Counted from the first letter of the stretch, positions 1-8,398 are shown. The stretch: 64,000 nucleotides of DNA from an uncultured Paracoccaceae bacterium (GCA_951812305.1 CATOSB010000011.1:496001-560000), one strand, 5' to 3'. The notes: generated from the sequence alone by a model not told the origin. Made by a program: numbers and translations.

Positions 1-61
1 CATCGACATTACCTGCCGTGATTTTGACGGCCATGATCTCCCCCTTGTTGTTGATGATTAG
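1..61 (-). mobile_element. IS982-type transposase fragment (window edge)
   Basis: These 61 bases are identical to the inside of the IS982 transposase gene in the complete element at 13518-15038 (corresponding to about 13916-13976). The fragment starts outside the window and is cut by IS66 copy 1. The break point differs from that of the similar IS982/IS66 junction at 16670/16671, so the two IS66 insertions into IS982 copies were independent, or one has been rearranged. Confidence 0.9.
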
Positions 62-1661
62 GTAACTCCCAAGCACCCCCCACGTTTGAGTGTTATTGTC
101 AGTTTTATGGTGAGTCGAATTTGCCATTTTGCGCGTGTTTTTTTCTTTCTTGTCTGAATTCTGTGGCGCCGGGTTGATTTCTCTGAATCAGTGGTGGGAT
201 GGATCAGGTTGCCGCCCTTGAACAACTTCTCGCCACGGCTCTGCGTCGGATCGCTGAGCTTGAAGCTGCGTTGGCGAGCATGGCGGAAGAGATCACGGAC
301 CTGCGCCGACAGTTGGCCAAGAACAGCAGCAATAGCAGCAAGCCCCCTTCAAGTGATGGCCTGAAGAAGCCAGCCCCGCGCAGCCTGCGTGGCAAATCCG
401 GAAAGAAAAGTGGCGGCCAAGTTGGCCACCGGGGCGACACCCTGCGCCAGACGTCAACACCCGACTTTGTCGAACGGCATGAGGCGACGCATTGCAGCGC
501 CTGTCAGAGCGCCCTGACGGCGGAGATGGTGAAAGGGATCGAGAAGCGTCAGGTGTTCGACTTGCCTGCGCCACGCCTGGAGGTCACCGAGCATCAGGCG
601 GCGGTTTATTGTTGCGACCATTGTCGAGCCACGACGACGGCTGGCTTTCCCGATGGCGTGGCCGCGCATGTGCAATATGGCACGCGCATGCGGGCAGTGG
701 CGGTCTATTGCAATGTTCAGCAGCTGATACCCGAGGATCGGGTCTGCCAGCTTATGCGCGACCTGTTTGGGGCCACCAGCTTGTGCGCGGCCAGCGTGAC
801 CAACTGGACGCGCGGCGCGGCAAATAAGATGGGTGTCGTGGTTGAACACATTCTCGCCCGGCTTGCCGAAGGCGGCGTTCGGCATCTGGACGAGACCGGA
901 CTTCGTGTTGCCGGCAAGCTGCACTGGCTGCACACGATCTGCGATACCGCCTTCACCCATTACCGCATCAGCGCCAAACGCGGTGCTGTTCCAACCTTCC
1001 TGACCGGCGGGACGATCATTCATGATCACTGGAAACCCTACTACGCCCATATGAGCGGAGTGGACGCCCACGCCCTCTGCGGGGCGCATCACTTGCGCGA
1101 ACTCAAGGCCATCGAAGAGATCGAAAAAGAGCCTTGGGCGACGGAGATGAGCGCAGTGCTTCATAGCGCCAATCAGCTCAGATGCGCGGCTCAGGATCAA
1201 GGCGAGACCGAACTCCCGGAACTGGTTCGCCAGGGTATAGTCACCAGATACATGGCGATCCTCGCCAAGGGGCTCGCCTTCCACGAACGCCAGCCCCCGC
1301 TGGCCAAAAGCCCCGGCACCCGCGGCCGAAAAGCCAGGCGGCCAGGCCACAACCTGCTCCTCCGCCTGCGTGACTACCGCGATGACGTTTTGCGATTCAT
1401 CGCCGACTTCGCGGTCCCATTCACAAACAATCAGGCCGAACAGGACCTGCGCATGATGAAGCTGCGCATGAAAATCTCGGGCACCTTCCGCACCCTCGAG
1501 GGCGCGCGGGTCTTCGCCGACATCAGGTCCGTCATCTCGACGGCCAGAAAACACCGGTTCAACATCCTGGAAATCCTGACCCTGTCACCACCTCAGATCA
1601 TCGCACGGCTCTGACGGAACAAAACCCCGCAACCCTATCGGACAGGGTGCTTGGGAGTTAC
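62..1661 (+). mobile_element. IS66-family element, copy 1
   Basis: This is a 1600-bp element with perfect 17-bp terminal inverted repeats (GTAACTCCCAAGCACCC). It carries one transposase gene, and a small hairpin (CCCTATCGGACAGGG) lies just inside the right end. It has one T fewer in the left-end T run than the 1601-bp copies. The 8-bp flanks (ATGATTAG left, TCGGAATA right) do not match, and the two sides belong to different sequences (IS982 and a membrane-protein gene). An IS-mediated deletion or recombination therefore followed the insertion. Confidence 0.95.
199..1614 (+). CDS. IS66-family transposase (471 aa)
   Basis: Single-ORF IS66 transposase with no separate TnpA or TnpB, as in the ISBst12-like branch. 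The order is an N-terminal coiled coil (residues 5-42), a Ser/Asn/Pro-rich linker (42-60), a zinc-finger region with C99-x2-C102 and C139-x2-C142, and the DDE core with probable catalytic D231 (LDETGL), D276 (HDHWKPYY) and E414 (NNQAEQD). It cuts and joins the element ends on the chromosome. Seven copies in the window are nearly identical. This copy carries Gln at residue 365, as do copies 3, 6 and 7. The start ATG follows a GTGGTGGG stretch. Confidence 0.96.
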   Translation: MDQVAALEQLLATALRRIAELEAALASMAEEITDLRRQLAKNSSNSSKPPSSDGLKKPAPRSLRGKSGKKSGGQVGHRGDTLRQTSTPDFVERHEATHCSACQSALTAEMVKGIEKRQVFDLPAPRLEVTEHQAAVYCCDHCRATTTAGFPDGVAAHVQYGTRMRAVAVYCNVQQLIPEDRVCQLMRDLFGATSLCAASVTNWTRGAANKMGVVVEHILARLAEGGVRHLDETGLRVAGKLHWLHTICDTAFTHYRISAKRGAVPTFLTGGTIIHDHWKPYYAHMSGVDAHALCGAHHLRELKAIEEIEKEPWATEMSAVLHSANQLRCAAQDQGETELPELVRQGIVTRYMAILAKGLAFHERQPPLAKSPGTRGRKARRPGHNLLLRLRDYRDDVLRFIADFAVPFTNNQAEQDLRMMKLRMKISGTFRTLEGARVFADIRSVISTARKHRFNILEILTLSPPQIIARL

Positions 1662-2285
1662 TCGGAATAATCGCTGCGGCGACAAATGCCCCTATCACCG
1701 CTCCAAGATGGACGATAACAAGAACGTCTCGCAAACCGGCCCAGTGTGCGGTTCGCAATGTTTCCGTCGCACCCAGCAACAACGCCGTTGCCCACCCTGC
1801 TGCCGACATCCCTGCTAACCCCGCGAGCGTTAGCCTTGCCAGGACTGGTACGTCCAGAAGTCTTTTGCCAATACAGTTTCCAAGCAAACGCAGGCCAAAA
1901 GCGGACATCGCCAGCGCCGTCACGCTCAACCAAGACACAACGACTAACTTGGCGACCAGTTTTGGGCTCGCCAGTGCCAGGTCCCCCCCAGTTCGAAGCA
2001 AAAACAAGCCCAACCCGGTAACCCAAAGCGCAATCAATGCGATCCCGATTGTGTGATGAGCCCGAAAAATTTGGATGAAGTTCTTTTGGAAAACGGTGAT
2101 TTCAAACTGTGGGCAATGGCAACGTCCGTCCGAATTACCGTGCCGACGCCCACTGCCATCGCTGTGATGTGTGCGACGATCAATAAATCTATGGAAAGCT
2201 GCGCCACTGGCGTTGTCCGCAAGACAACCGCAATGTCATTTCCGATCATTGATGGAATCACTCTTGGTCCTTTCAAGAAAAGCAC
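1662..2285 (-). pseudogene. Truncated and frameshifted multi-pass membrane protein
   Basis: Reading from about 2249 leftwards (an upstream Met at 2285 is also possible), one frame gives a hydrophobic N-terminal part containing LLIVAHITAMAVGVG and GTVIRTD. Near 2100-2130 the sensible reading moves to another frame, which continues as FQKNFIQIFRAHHTIGIA into IALWVTGLGLF and three further membrane segments. The protein is then cut by the right end of IS66 copy 1 at 1661. The continuous similarity in style across the two frames suggests one gene broken by an indel and then truncated at its C-terminus. I do not recognise the family. It is an inner-membrane protein of unknown role and very probably non-functional. 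Confidence 0.6.
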
Positions 2286-2472
2286 AACTTCCGCGGTCCG
2301 AAACGATCAGGTCTCGAATTGTATGAAAAACGCCGTTTATGCCGTCGCAAAGGCAAGTATGTGACCGTCGATTGGCGCGAGATCTTTTTAGTTTCACTGG
2401 TGGAGAGAAATCCGGGATGTTCTGGCTGATTGGCCGCGATTCAGGAACAACGCACTATTGAGGCAATACGCC

Positions 2473-2904
2473 CTAAAGCACCCCGATATCTGCCAACGCT
2501 CGGCTCAGTTCGTGCGGCAAGTCCTCTTCGTTCTCCCGGCCCTTTAGCAAATCCGGCGGCGTGTCGGACATCGGTAAGTATCGCCACCCTTGAAACGCCC
2601 GCTTTCGCGTCGCCCCCGTGCGTACCAGTTTCGGGTCCAGTACAATTGCGCAGCGCCGTATCCCATCCAAACCTCGCACCTCGTCAAACCGCACCACCCG
2701 CTGGCGACACAGGATTACACCCTTAATTACCCAATATATCGACCCGCCGCGCAGAATCTCATCCTCGCGCTTTGGCCACATCCGTGTCACATGACGCGGC
2801 AACCCATCCGGGCCTTGCGCTTCCGGCTTTTGGTGCCACAGGCTTAGGCTCTCGACGCTCTCGGTGCCTACAGACAATTTCACAAGGTTCAGGTGTTCTG
2901 CCAT
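2473..2904 (-). CDS. DUF1489 family protein
   Basis: 143-residue soluble protein matching the DUF1489 family, a conserved alphaproteobacterial family without an assigned reaction. Recognisable features are the NLVKLSVGTESVESL start, the central WPKREDEILRGGSIYWVIKG block and the C-terminal GWRYL segment. It begins 6 bp after the stop of the phytanoyl-CoA dioxygenase-like gene on the same strand, so the two are probably co-transcribed. Full family length is about 140 residues, so it looks intact. Molecular function is unknown. Confidence 0.85.
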   Translation of the reverse strand: MAEHLNLVKLSVGTESVESLSLWHQKPEAQGPDGLPRHVTRMWPKREDEILRGGSIYWVIKGVILCRQRVVRFDEVRGLDGIRRCAIVLDPKLVRTGATRKRAFQGWRYLPMSDTPPDLLKGRENEEDLPHELSRALADIGVL

Positions 2905-2910
2905 GCCGTG

Positions 2911-3624
2911 TTATGCCGCCTTTCGGAGCGGAAATGCAAAGTTACGCGGCTTGCCGGATGTTGGATCAATAATCGGCGCAGGCGAGAATTGCGCCAGATA
3001 GGCGCGCCGCGCGCGGTCGGTCGTATTCCCGCCTGAGGAATGCAATGTGGTCGATGAGAACGCCACCATCGAGCCCGCCGCGCAGGTGGCGGCAATACCC
3101 GGATTGTCGCCGTCATAGCCAATCTGTGTCGCCTTGTCTTCGGCCAGCCGATGCGGGTCGACATGTTCTTGGCGGCTCAGATCTCGCGGCAAGACACGGA
3201 CACAGCCGTTTTCTTCGGTCGTGTCATCCAGTGCGAACCACAGCGAAATATAAGCCGGGTGATCAAAGCCAACATAGGCACCATCCTGATGCCAGGCGAA
3301 TTTCGCGCCGGTCTTCGGCCCTTTGACAACGAATTGTTCGTTGAACAGATGCGGATTGGGGCCGAGCAGCACCGCTAGCACCTGCACGATCTTGTCCGAG
3401 AATAGAAACTCGCGCAGCGCAGGTTGATCCTGATGCCGGTGCCGGAGAAACCGCAAATCCTGACCCTTGCCGATCTTGTGGAAGCCGACCTCATCCGCCA
3501 CCGGTTCGGCTAAAAGCGTTTCCGCCACGCCCTGTAATGCCGCCAACTCTCGCCCGTCGAGCATGTTCTCGACGATCAGATAGCCCTGTTTGCGATAGGT
3601 CGCTTGGTCTACAGAACCCAGCAT
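2911..3624 (-). CDS. Phytanoyl-CoA dioxygenase (PhyH) family protein
   Basis: 237-residue Fe(II)/2-oxoglutarate-dependent oxygenase of the PhyH superfamily. The iron-binding triad is visible as H112-x-D114 (WHQDGAY) and a distal H195 (TTLHSSGGN). Arginines at about 204-207 are candidates for the 2-oxoglutarate contact. The family hydroxylates varied small molecules and lipids, and the substrate here cannot be read from sequence. It is the first gene of a two-gene unit with DUF1489. Its promoter must lie in the 119-bp region shared with divergent nrdJ. A second, more distant PhyH protein lies at 36642-37529. Confidence 0.88.
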   Translation of the reverse strand: MLGSVDQATYRKQGYLIVENMLDGRELAALQGVAETLLAEPVADEVGFHKIGKGQDLRFLRHRHQDQPALREFLFSDKIVQVLAVLLGPNPHLFNEQFVVKGPKTGAKFAWHQDGAYVGFDHPAYISLWFALDDTTEENGCVRVLPRDLSRQEHVDPHRLAEDKATQIGYDGDNPGIAATCAAGSMVAFSSTTLHSSGGNTTDRARRAYLAQFSPAPIIDPTSGKPRNFAFPLRKAA

Positions 3625-3646
3625 GTCACCCCCGGACGGCGTTGTG

Positions 3647-3709
3647 CCACATATCGTGGCCGATTTCCACGATTCTGCAAGTCGTTGTGGAGTTATCCAC
3701 AGAATGTGG
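3647..3709 (+). promoter_or_regulatory. Inverted repeats and DnaA-box-like site upstream of nrdJ
   Basis: Two CCAC-N5-GTGG inverted repeats sit at 3647-3659 (CCACATATCGTGG) and 3697-3709 (CCACAGAATGTGG), exactly 50 bp apart. Between them a wider CCAC (3667-3670) and GTGG (3687-3690) pair is present. The second repeat overlaps TTATCCACA (3693-3701), a perfect match to the DnaA-box consensus TTATNCACA. Ribonucleotide reductase genes are commonly controlled by NrdR acting on paired inverted repeats, and by DnaA. The sites fit that idea, but the match to the NrdR consensus is only partial. Confidence 0.4.
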
Positions 3710-3743
3710 TATCTTTGGGGTCCTCCAAGCTATGGAATCAGCC

Positions 3744-6005
3744 ATGACCCGCTTCGCCGAGCCGATTGCCGAACAAATCTGGGATATGAAATACCGGCTG
3801 AAAAAGGCTGATGGCACGCCCGTAGACGGCTCTGTCGAGGATACGTGGCGGCGAATCGCGCGTGCGTTGGCGGCGGAAGAGCAAGAGCCTTCCAAGTGGG
3901 AAGACACGTTCTATTCCGCGCTTGAGGATTTCAAATTCCTCCCCGCCGGGCGCATCACCGCCGGCGCGGGCACAGACCGCTCGGTAACGCTGTTCAACTG
4001 TTTCGTCATGGGCACGATCCCCGATTCCATGGGCGGCATTTTCGACATGCTGAAAGAGGCCGCGCTGACCATGCAGCAGGGTGGCGGGATCGGCTACGAC
4101 TTCTCCACCATCCGCCCTAAGGGCGCGAGCGTGCGGGGCGTGGCGGCGGACGCGTCCGGCCCGTTGAGCTTCATGGATGTCTGGGATGCGATGTGCCGCA
4201 CGATCATGTCCGCCGGGTCACGGCGCGGCGCGATGATGGCGACCATGCGGTGCGACCACCCGGATATTCAGGATTTCATCACCGCCAAATCCGACCCCGC
4301 GCGGCTCAGAAATTTCAACGTCTCCGTTCTGGTGACGGATGGTTTTATGGGGGCGGTGAGGGCAAAGAAGTCGTGGGACCTGACCTTCGAAGGCAAAATC
4401 TACCGCACCGTCGATGCGGAGGATCTGTGGAACCAGATCATGCGGTCTACCTTTGACTATGCCGAACCCGGTGTGATCTTCATCGACCGCATTAACGCGA
4501 TGAATAACCTGAACTATTGCGAGACAATCGCGGCGACCAACCCCTGCGGCGAGCAGCCTCTGCCGCCCTATGGCGCCTGCCTTCTGGGCTCGATCAACCT
4601 CGCGCGACTTGTCGAGCGGCCGTTTGAAAAGAAAGCCGCAATTGACGAGGCCGCGCTTGAGGCGCTCGTCACCACCGCCGTGCGGATGATGGACAACGTC
4701 GTCAACGTCTCGAAATTCCCGCTCGACGCACAGGCGCAGGAGGCACAGGCGAAACGGCGGATCGGGCTGGGCGTAACCGGGCTGGCGGATGCGCTGATCA
4801 TGTGCGGGCTGCGATATGGCGCTGACGAAGCGGCGCAACAGGCCGAGAAATGGCTGCAGGCAATCGCGCGCTCCGCTTATCTGGCCTCCGCACAATTGGC
4901 CGCCGAAAAGGGTGCCTTCCCGCTTTACGATGCAGACGCCTTCCTAAAGGCTCCAGCGGTGCAGGCATTGGGCAAGGATGTCGCGGGTGACATCCGGGAA
5001 AACGGTATCCGCAACGCGCTCCTCACGTCCATCGCGCCCACCGGCACAATCAGCCTATACGCCGGTAATGTTTCCAGCGGCATCGAACCGGTCTTTGCCT
5101 ACGGCTACACCCGCAAGGTGCTGCAAAAGGACGGCACCAAGACCGAGGAAGAGGTGGTCGACTACGCTGTGCAGATGTGGCGCGAACAGTTCGGCGATAA
5201 GGAATTGCCGAGCTATTTCGTTAACGCCCAAACGCTTGACCCACTCGACCACGTCAAAATGCAGGCTGCCGCTCAGAAATGGGTCGACTCGTCAATCTCC
5301 AAGACCATCAACTGCCCCAAAGATATCTCTTTCGAGGCTTTCAAGGATGTCTATCTGGAAGCTTACGAGACCGGTTGCAAGGGTTGCACCACCTATCGCC
5401 CGAACGACGTAACGGGGTCTGTCCTGAGCGTTTCGGAAACCAGCGACGCCGCGCCGCAGACCGACACCGGTGCCGATGTGGTCTATATTTCCGAACCGCT
5501 CGATCGCCCGCAAGCGCTGGAAGGCCAGACGTACAAGCTGAAATGGCCCGAAAGCGAGCACGCGATTTACATCACGGTCAACGACATCATCCTGAACGGC
5601 CATCGGCGTCCGTTCGAGGTTTTCATCAACTCAAAGAACATGGAGCATTTTGCGTGGACTGTGGCTCTGACCCGGATGATATCTGCCGTGTTCCGTCGCG
5701 GCGGTGACGTGTCCTTCGTGGTCGAGGAACTGAAAGCCGTGTTCGACCCGCGTGGCGGCGCCTGGATGGGTGGCAAATACATCCCGTCGATCCTCGCAGC
5801 AATCGGCGGCGTGATCGAACGCCACCTGATCGCGATTGGCTTCATCGAGGGCGAAGGTATGGGTCTGAAAACGGACCCCAAGGCAGAGGTCGTAAACCTC
5901 GGCCACAAACCCGGCCCGGCGTGCCCTAATTGCGGGCAATATGAAATGCGGATGGTTGAAGGCTGCATGACCTGTGGCAATTGTGGGCATTCGAAATGTG
6001 GGTGA
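3744..6005 (+). CDS. nrdJ: Adenosylcobalamin-dependent ribonucleotide reductase (class II)
   Basis: 753-residue class II ribonucleotide reductase, which converts ribonucleotides to deoxyribonucleotides using a radical generated from vitamin B12. Seen in the sequence: the N-terminal LFNCFVMG cysteine segment, QQGGGIGYDFS, the active-site loop NPCGEQPLPPYGACLLGS (around residue 266), an ATP-cone-free N-terminus, and a C-terminal CPNCGQ...CMTCGNCGHSKCG zinc-ribbon/thiol-relay tail. I chose ATG 3744 (MTRFAEPIAEQIW) because family members begin there. ATG 3732 and more upstream starts in the same frame would overlap the regulatory region. It acts in the cytosol and does not need oxygen or a separate small subunit. 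Confidence 0.95.
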   Translation: MTRFAEPIAEQIWDMKYRLKKADGTPVDGSVEDTWRRIARALAAEEQEPSKWEDTFYSALEDFKFLPAGRITAGAGTDRSVTLFNCFVMGTIPDSMGGIFDMLKEAALTMQQGGGIGYDFSTIRPKGASVRGVAADASGPLSFMDVWDAMCRTIMSAGSRRGAMMATMRCDHPDIQDFITAKSDPARLRNFNVSVLVTDGFMGAVRAKKSWDLTFEGKIYRTVDAEDLWNQIMRSTFDYAEPGVIFIDRINAMNNLNYCETIAATNPCGEQPLPPYGACLLGSINLARLVERPFEKKAAIDEAALEALVTTAVRMMDNVVNVSKFPLDAQAQEAQAKRRIGLGVTGLADALIMCGLRYGADEAAQQAEKWLQAIARSAYLASAQLAAEKGAFPLYDADAFLKAPAVQALGKDVAGDIRENGIRNALLTSIAPTGTISLYAGNVSSGIEPVFAYGYTRKVLQKDGTKTEEEVVDYAVQMWREQFGDKELPSYFVNAQTLDPLDHVKMQAAAQKWVDSSISKTINCPKDISFEAFKDVYLEAYETGCKGCTTYRPNDVTGSVLSVSETSDAAPQTDTGADVVYISEPLDRPQALEGQTYKLKWPESEHAIYITVNDIILNGHRRPFEVFINSKNMEHFAWTVALTRMISAVFRRGGDVSFVVEELKAVFDPRGGAWMGGKYIPSILAAIGGVIERHLIAIGFIEGEGMGLKTDPKAEVVNLGHKPGPACPNCGQYEMRMVEGCMTCGNCGHSKCG

Positions 6006-6073
6006 CTTTTTGGTTCATCGCTAATAAGTCGTTGGAATCCAAAGTTGTTGCCAAATCACCACGAAACAATTTA

Positions 6074-6121
6074 GCCACAAATTAGCCATAGTCCGCCACA
6101 TTCCAACCATGTATTAACCAT
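6074..6121 (+). promoter_or_regulatory. Helically phased GCCACA motifs and a CtrA-like half site upstream of lpxR
   Basis: GCCACA or GCCATA occurs at 6074, 6085 and 6095, that is once per helical turn, in an AT-rich context. It is followed by TTAACCAT at 6114-6121, which matches the CtrA half-site consensus. A similar set of GCCACA motifs with 11- and 22-bp spacing lies before the TadG-like gene at 41215-41253. Which protein binds is unknown. Confidence 0.35.
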
Positions 6122-6156
6122 TTTCGGTGGGGGCGTTTCCGGATCGCAGGGTTCTG

Positions 6157-7208
6157 ATGCGCTTCTTTTTTTGTGTTTATCTGTTGGCGTTCGCTCTGCT
6201 CGCAACCGCGACACACGGTGGCGAGCGAAAATTTGTCGGCGTCGGGCAACTCATGAATAACGATGTGTTCGCCACGATCCACGATGATCGCTGGCGCACC
6301 GGTTCGAGCGTTCTTAGCGTCGTGCACTCGCGCCAAGGAACCGCACAACTGCCTGCCCATTTTGGTGATCTGCTTGAGTACCGCTTTCGAGGAGAGGTGA
6401 TTTCACCGGCCAATATTGTTGCGCCTGCGCCGGGTGACCGGCCGTACGCCGGGGTTCTGTCATTCGGGCTGCACAGCCATTTTGCCTTTGCGTCGACGGA
6501 AATAAGCGCCGGTGTCGACCTTGCCCTGACCGGTTCCCAGACTGGTTTGCACAACGTTCAGGCGGCCATCCATGACGTTCTTGGGTTCGCCGGCCCATCG
6601 ACAGCCACGCTGTCTCGGCAGATTCCAAATGACCTGCATCCGTCACTGACCTTGGAGGCCGCGCGGCGGTTCACACTGTCTGAGCAACTGGAAATCCGGC
6701 CATTCATTGAAATTCTGGGGGGGTTGGAAACGCTGGCCCGTGTTGGGGGGGACATCCATATCGGAAGGCTCGCAATGGGGGAACTTCTGATCCGCGATGC
6801 CATCACGGGCCAGCGTTACCGCATTCAGCGGACCGGCAGAACCGGCTGGGCCACAACATTCGGCGCCGATTTCGCTTGGGTGGCGGATAGTCGGCTTTTG
6901 CCCGCTTCAAGCGGTGTCAAATTTACCGACACACGCTCGCGCGTGCGCGCGGGCTTACACATAGCGCAACAGTGCTGTTTTGCGTGGCAACGTAGACACA
7001 CGCTCGCGCGTGCGCGCGGGCTTACACCTCGGGCCGCCGCGCGGTCGCCTGTCCGCCTCTCGACACACGCTCGCGCGTGCGCGCGGGCTTACACTGGCAA
7101 GCGCGCAACCTCGGTATCTTTTACGGCCTGACCTGGCTCAGCAAGGAATTCGAAAACCAATTTGAGGAGCAGATCGTCGGTTCAGTGGCGCTGAAAATCC
7201 AGTTCTGA
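6157..7208 (+). pseudogene. lpxR: Lipid A 3-O-deacylase LpxR family, disrupted by a CRISPR-like repeat insertion
   Basis: The predicted product has a signal peptide (MRFFFCVYLLAFALLATATHG) and the LpxR/DUF2219 outer-membrane beta-barrel pattern, including VGQLMNNDVFATIHDD and PGDRPYAGVLSFGLHSHF. LpxR removes acyl chains from lipid A in the outer membrane. At 6961-7094, 134 bp (2 x 67) is inserted near the C-terminus. This shifts the frame and ends the protein in an aberrant tail at 7131. Joining 6157-6960 to 7095-7208 restores a 305-residue protein ending in GLTWLSKEF...VALKIQF, a typical LpxR terminus. The start at 6157 was preferred to 6127 because of the signal peptide. The gene was evidently intact before the insertion. 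Confidence 0.85.
6928..7094 (+). repeat. CRISPR-like mini-array: three 33-bp repeats, two unique 34-bp spacers
   Basis: Three identical 33-bp copies lie at 6928-6960, 6995-7027 and 7062-7094, so the period is exactly 67 bp twice. The intervening 34-bp segments (6961-6994 and 7028-7061) show no similarity to each other: the first is mixed in composition, the second very GC-rich. The repeat is eleven native codons of lpxR (DTRSRVRAGLH). It contains an imperfect palindrome, GCTCGCGCGTGCGCGCGGGC, whose arms pair with G-U wobbles. No extra base is shared on either side of the copies. Lengths resemble type I-C CRISPR arrays (about 32-33 bp repeats, 34-35 bp spacers). No cas gene or leader is visible in the window. 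Confidence 0.95.
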
Positions 7209-7222
7209 GGCCGCAGAAAAAA

Positions 7223-7254
7223 TTATCCACAGCCACTTAACAACCTGGGGATAA
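7223..7254 (+). promoter_or_regulatory. Inverted repeat containing a DnaA-box-like sequence
   Basis: TTATCCACAG (7223-7232) faces CTGGGGATAA (7245-7254), a 9/10 inverted repeat with a 12-bp loop, between lpxR and the Hint gene. The left arm holds TTATCCACA, a perfect DnaA-box consensus. It could be a pair of DnaA or other regulator sites for the Hint gene 50 bp downstream. There is no T run, so it is not a standard terminator. Confidence 0.35.
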
Positions 7255-7303
7255 CCATGCTAGCCTCCGGTTAATAAAAAAAGAATACGGCAGGTTTACA
7301 GGC

Positions 7304-8368
7304 ATGATGACGGGCTCTCACGGCACGTTTGTCATTTCGTGGACTCAAACAGAACTGGATGGACTGTCGGCACCGCCGATGGAATCACTGGTCGTGGGTG
7401 CACAGTGGCGATGGTTGGGACAAACCACACGACTGGACGGGCCAGGCGACGTTTTGGTTCTGGAGCAATCCGCCGAAGTGACACGGCTGCGCCAGCAGGC
7501 AGCACGCGTTGTGCAACGTCTGGTCTATGCGGCTCTGGATCAACCACATCACGAAAGAGTTGCTGTGGCGGACGATCCGTTGCTTGATTCCGGCTTTTCC
7601 GTGACCGACGGGCTGCGAAATTACACCGGAACAATCATCGAAGTTCCCGAACGGCAAAATCCGCTGATCATGTTTCTCGGCGTCGTCCCACCAGAAGGTG
7701 TAGATCTATGGGTCACGAGTGTTTCAGACAACGCGCTGCACGCCAACCGGACTGGTGACCCGACGCCGCATGTAATTTGTTTCACACCTGAAACCCGGAT
7801 CGCAACCGGTGATGGCGAACGGTCAGTTGGTGAACTGTGCGAAGATGATCTTGTTCAGACCAAGGATGATGGGCTTCAGCCAGTGCGCTGGATTGGAAAC
7901 AGGCGGATAAGCGGCGCGCGGTTCGCGGCGATGCCAGAGCTGCGCCCGATCCGCATTCGTGCGGACGCACTAGGGCAGGACCGCCCCGACAGCGAATTGT
8001 TGGTTTCGCCACAACACCGGCTGCTTCTGACCGGGGCGGTCGCACGAGAGTTATTTAACGAACATGAAGTGCTGGCAACGGCCAAGGATCTGGTTAACGA
8101 TCATTCCGTTCTTCGGGACCGATATGTGACGAGCATCACCTATGTCCACCTGTTGCTTGACCGCCATCAGATCGTCTTCGCAAACGGTGTGGAAACCGAA
8201 AGCTTTCATCCGGCATGTATGCCGCTCGATGCCGTCGCACCTGATCAGCGATACGCTCTGCTGGATCGGGTGCCGGGACTGGAACGAGATGGCAGTGCAT
8301 ATGGCGCCTTCGCGCGGCGCATGCTGTCCAGCGCCGAAGCTGCGATCATGCTGCACGGAACCCATTGA
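7304..8368 (+). CDS. Hint (Hedgehog/Intein) domain protein
   Basis: 354 residues. The Hint domain starts near residue 159 with [33 protein letters not shown] later SPQHRLLL motif and [10 protein letters not shown] complete the Hint_2 fold. The cysteine at the start of the Hint domain is the residue used for self-cleavage in hedgehog and inteins. The N-terminal 150 residues have no domain I recognise. In Rhodobacteraceae such proteins are often attached to secreted or adhesive proteins, and the role here is unknown. No signal peptide is visible. A second Hint gene lies at 21997-24448. The start codon is one of two consecutive ATGs, and the ribosome binding site is weak. Confidence 0.85.
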   Translation: MMTGSHGTFVISWTQTELDGLSAPPMESLVVGAQWRWLGQTTRLDGPGDVLVLEQSAEVTRLRQQAARVVQRLVYAALDQPHHERVAVADDPLLDSGFSVTDGLRNYTGTIIEVPERQNPLIMFLGVVPPEGVDLWVTSVSDNALHANRTGDPTPHVICFTPETRIATGDGERSVGELCEDDLVQTKDDGLQPVRWIGNRRISGARFAAMPELRPIRIRADALGQDRPDSELLVSPQHRLLLTGAVARELFNEHEVLATAKDLVNDHSVLRDRYVTSITYVHLLLDRHQIVFANGVETESFHPACMPLDAVAPDQRYALLDRVPGLERDGSAYGAFARRMLSSAEAAIMLHGTH

Positions 8369-8392
8369 CTCGACCCCGAACCACGCTATAAG
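8365..8392 (+). promoter_or_regulatory. Promoter of rpsD
   Basis: TTGACT (8365-8370) and TATAAG (8387-8392) with a 16-bp spacer form a strong sigma-70-type promoter. The -35 box overlaps the stop codon of the Hint gene. Transcription would start near 8399, leaving an untranslated leader of about 148 nt. Confidence 0.7.
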
Positions 8393-8398
8393 CGCGGC

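Noticed and set aside
454-1554. A 366-aa minus-strand open frame inside every IS66 copy (and plus-strand in copy 4)
   Set aside because: It is the antisense of the transposase, has no ribosome site, and its composition mirrors GC-rich third positions of the real gene.
3537-3743. N-terminal extension of NrdJ (822 aa)
   Set aside because: It overlaps the divergent PhyH gene and the regulatory repeats, and family members start at MTRFAEP.
6928-7094. Calling the lpxR repeats a conventional CRISPR array
   Set aside because: No cas genes, no leader, the repeat is host coding sequence, and only two spacers; it is therefore reported as CRISPR-like, with possible off-target acquisition.
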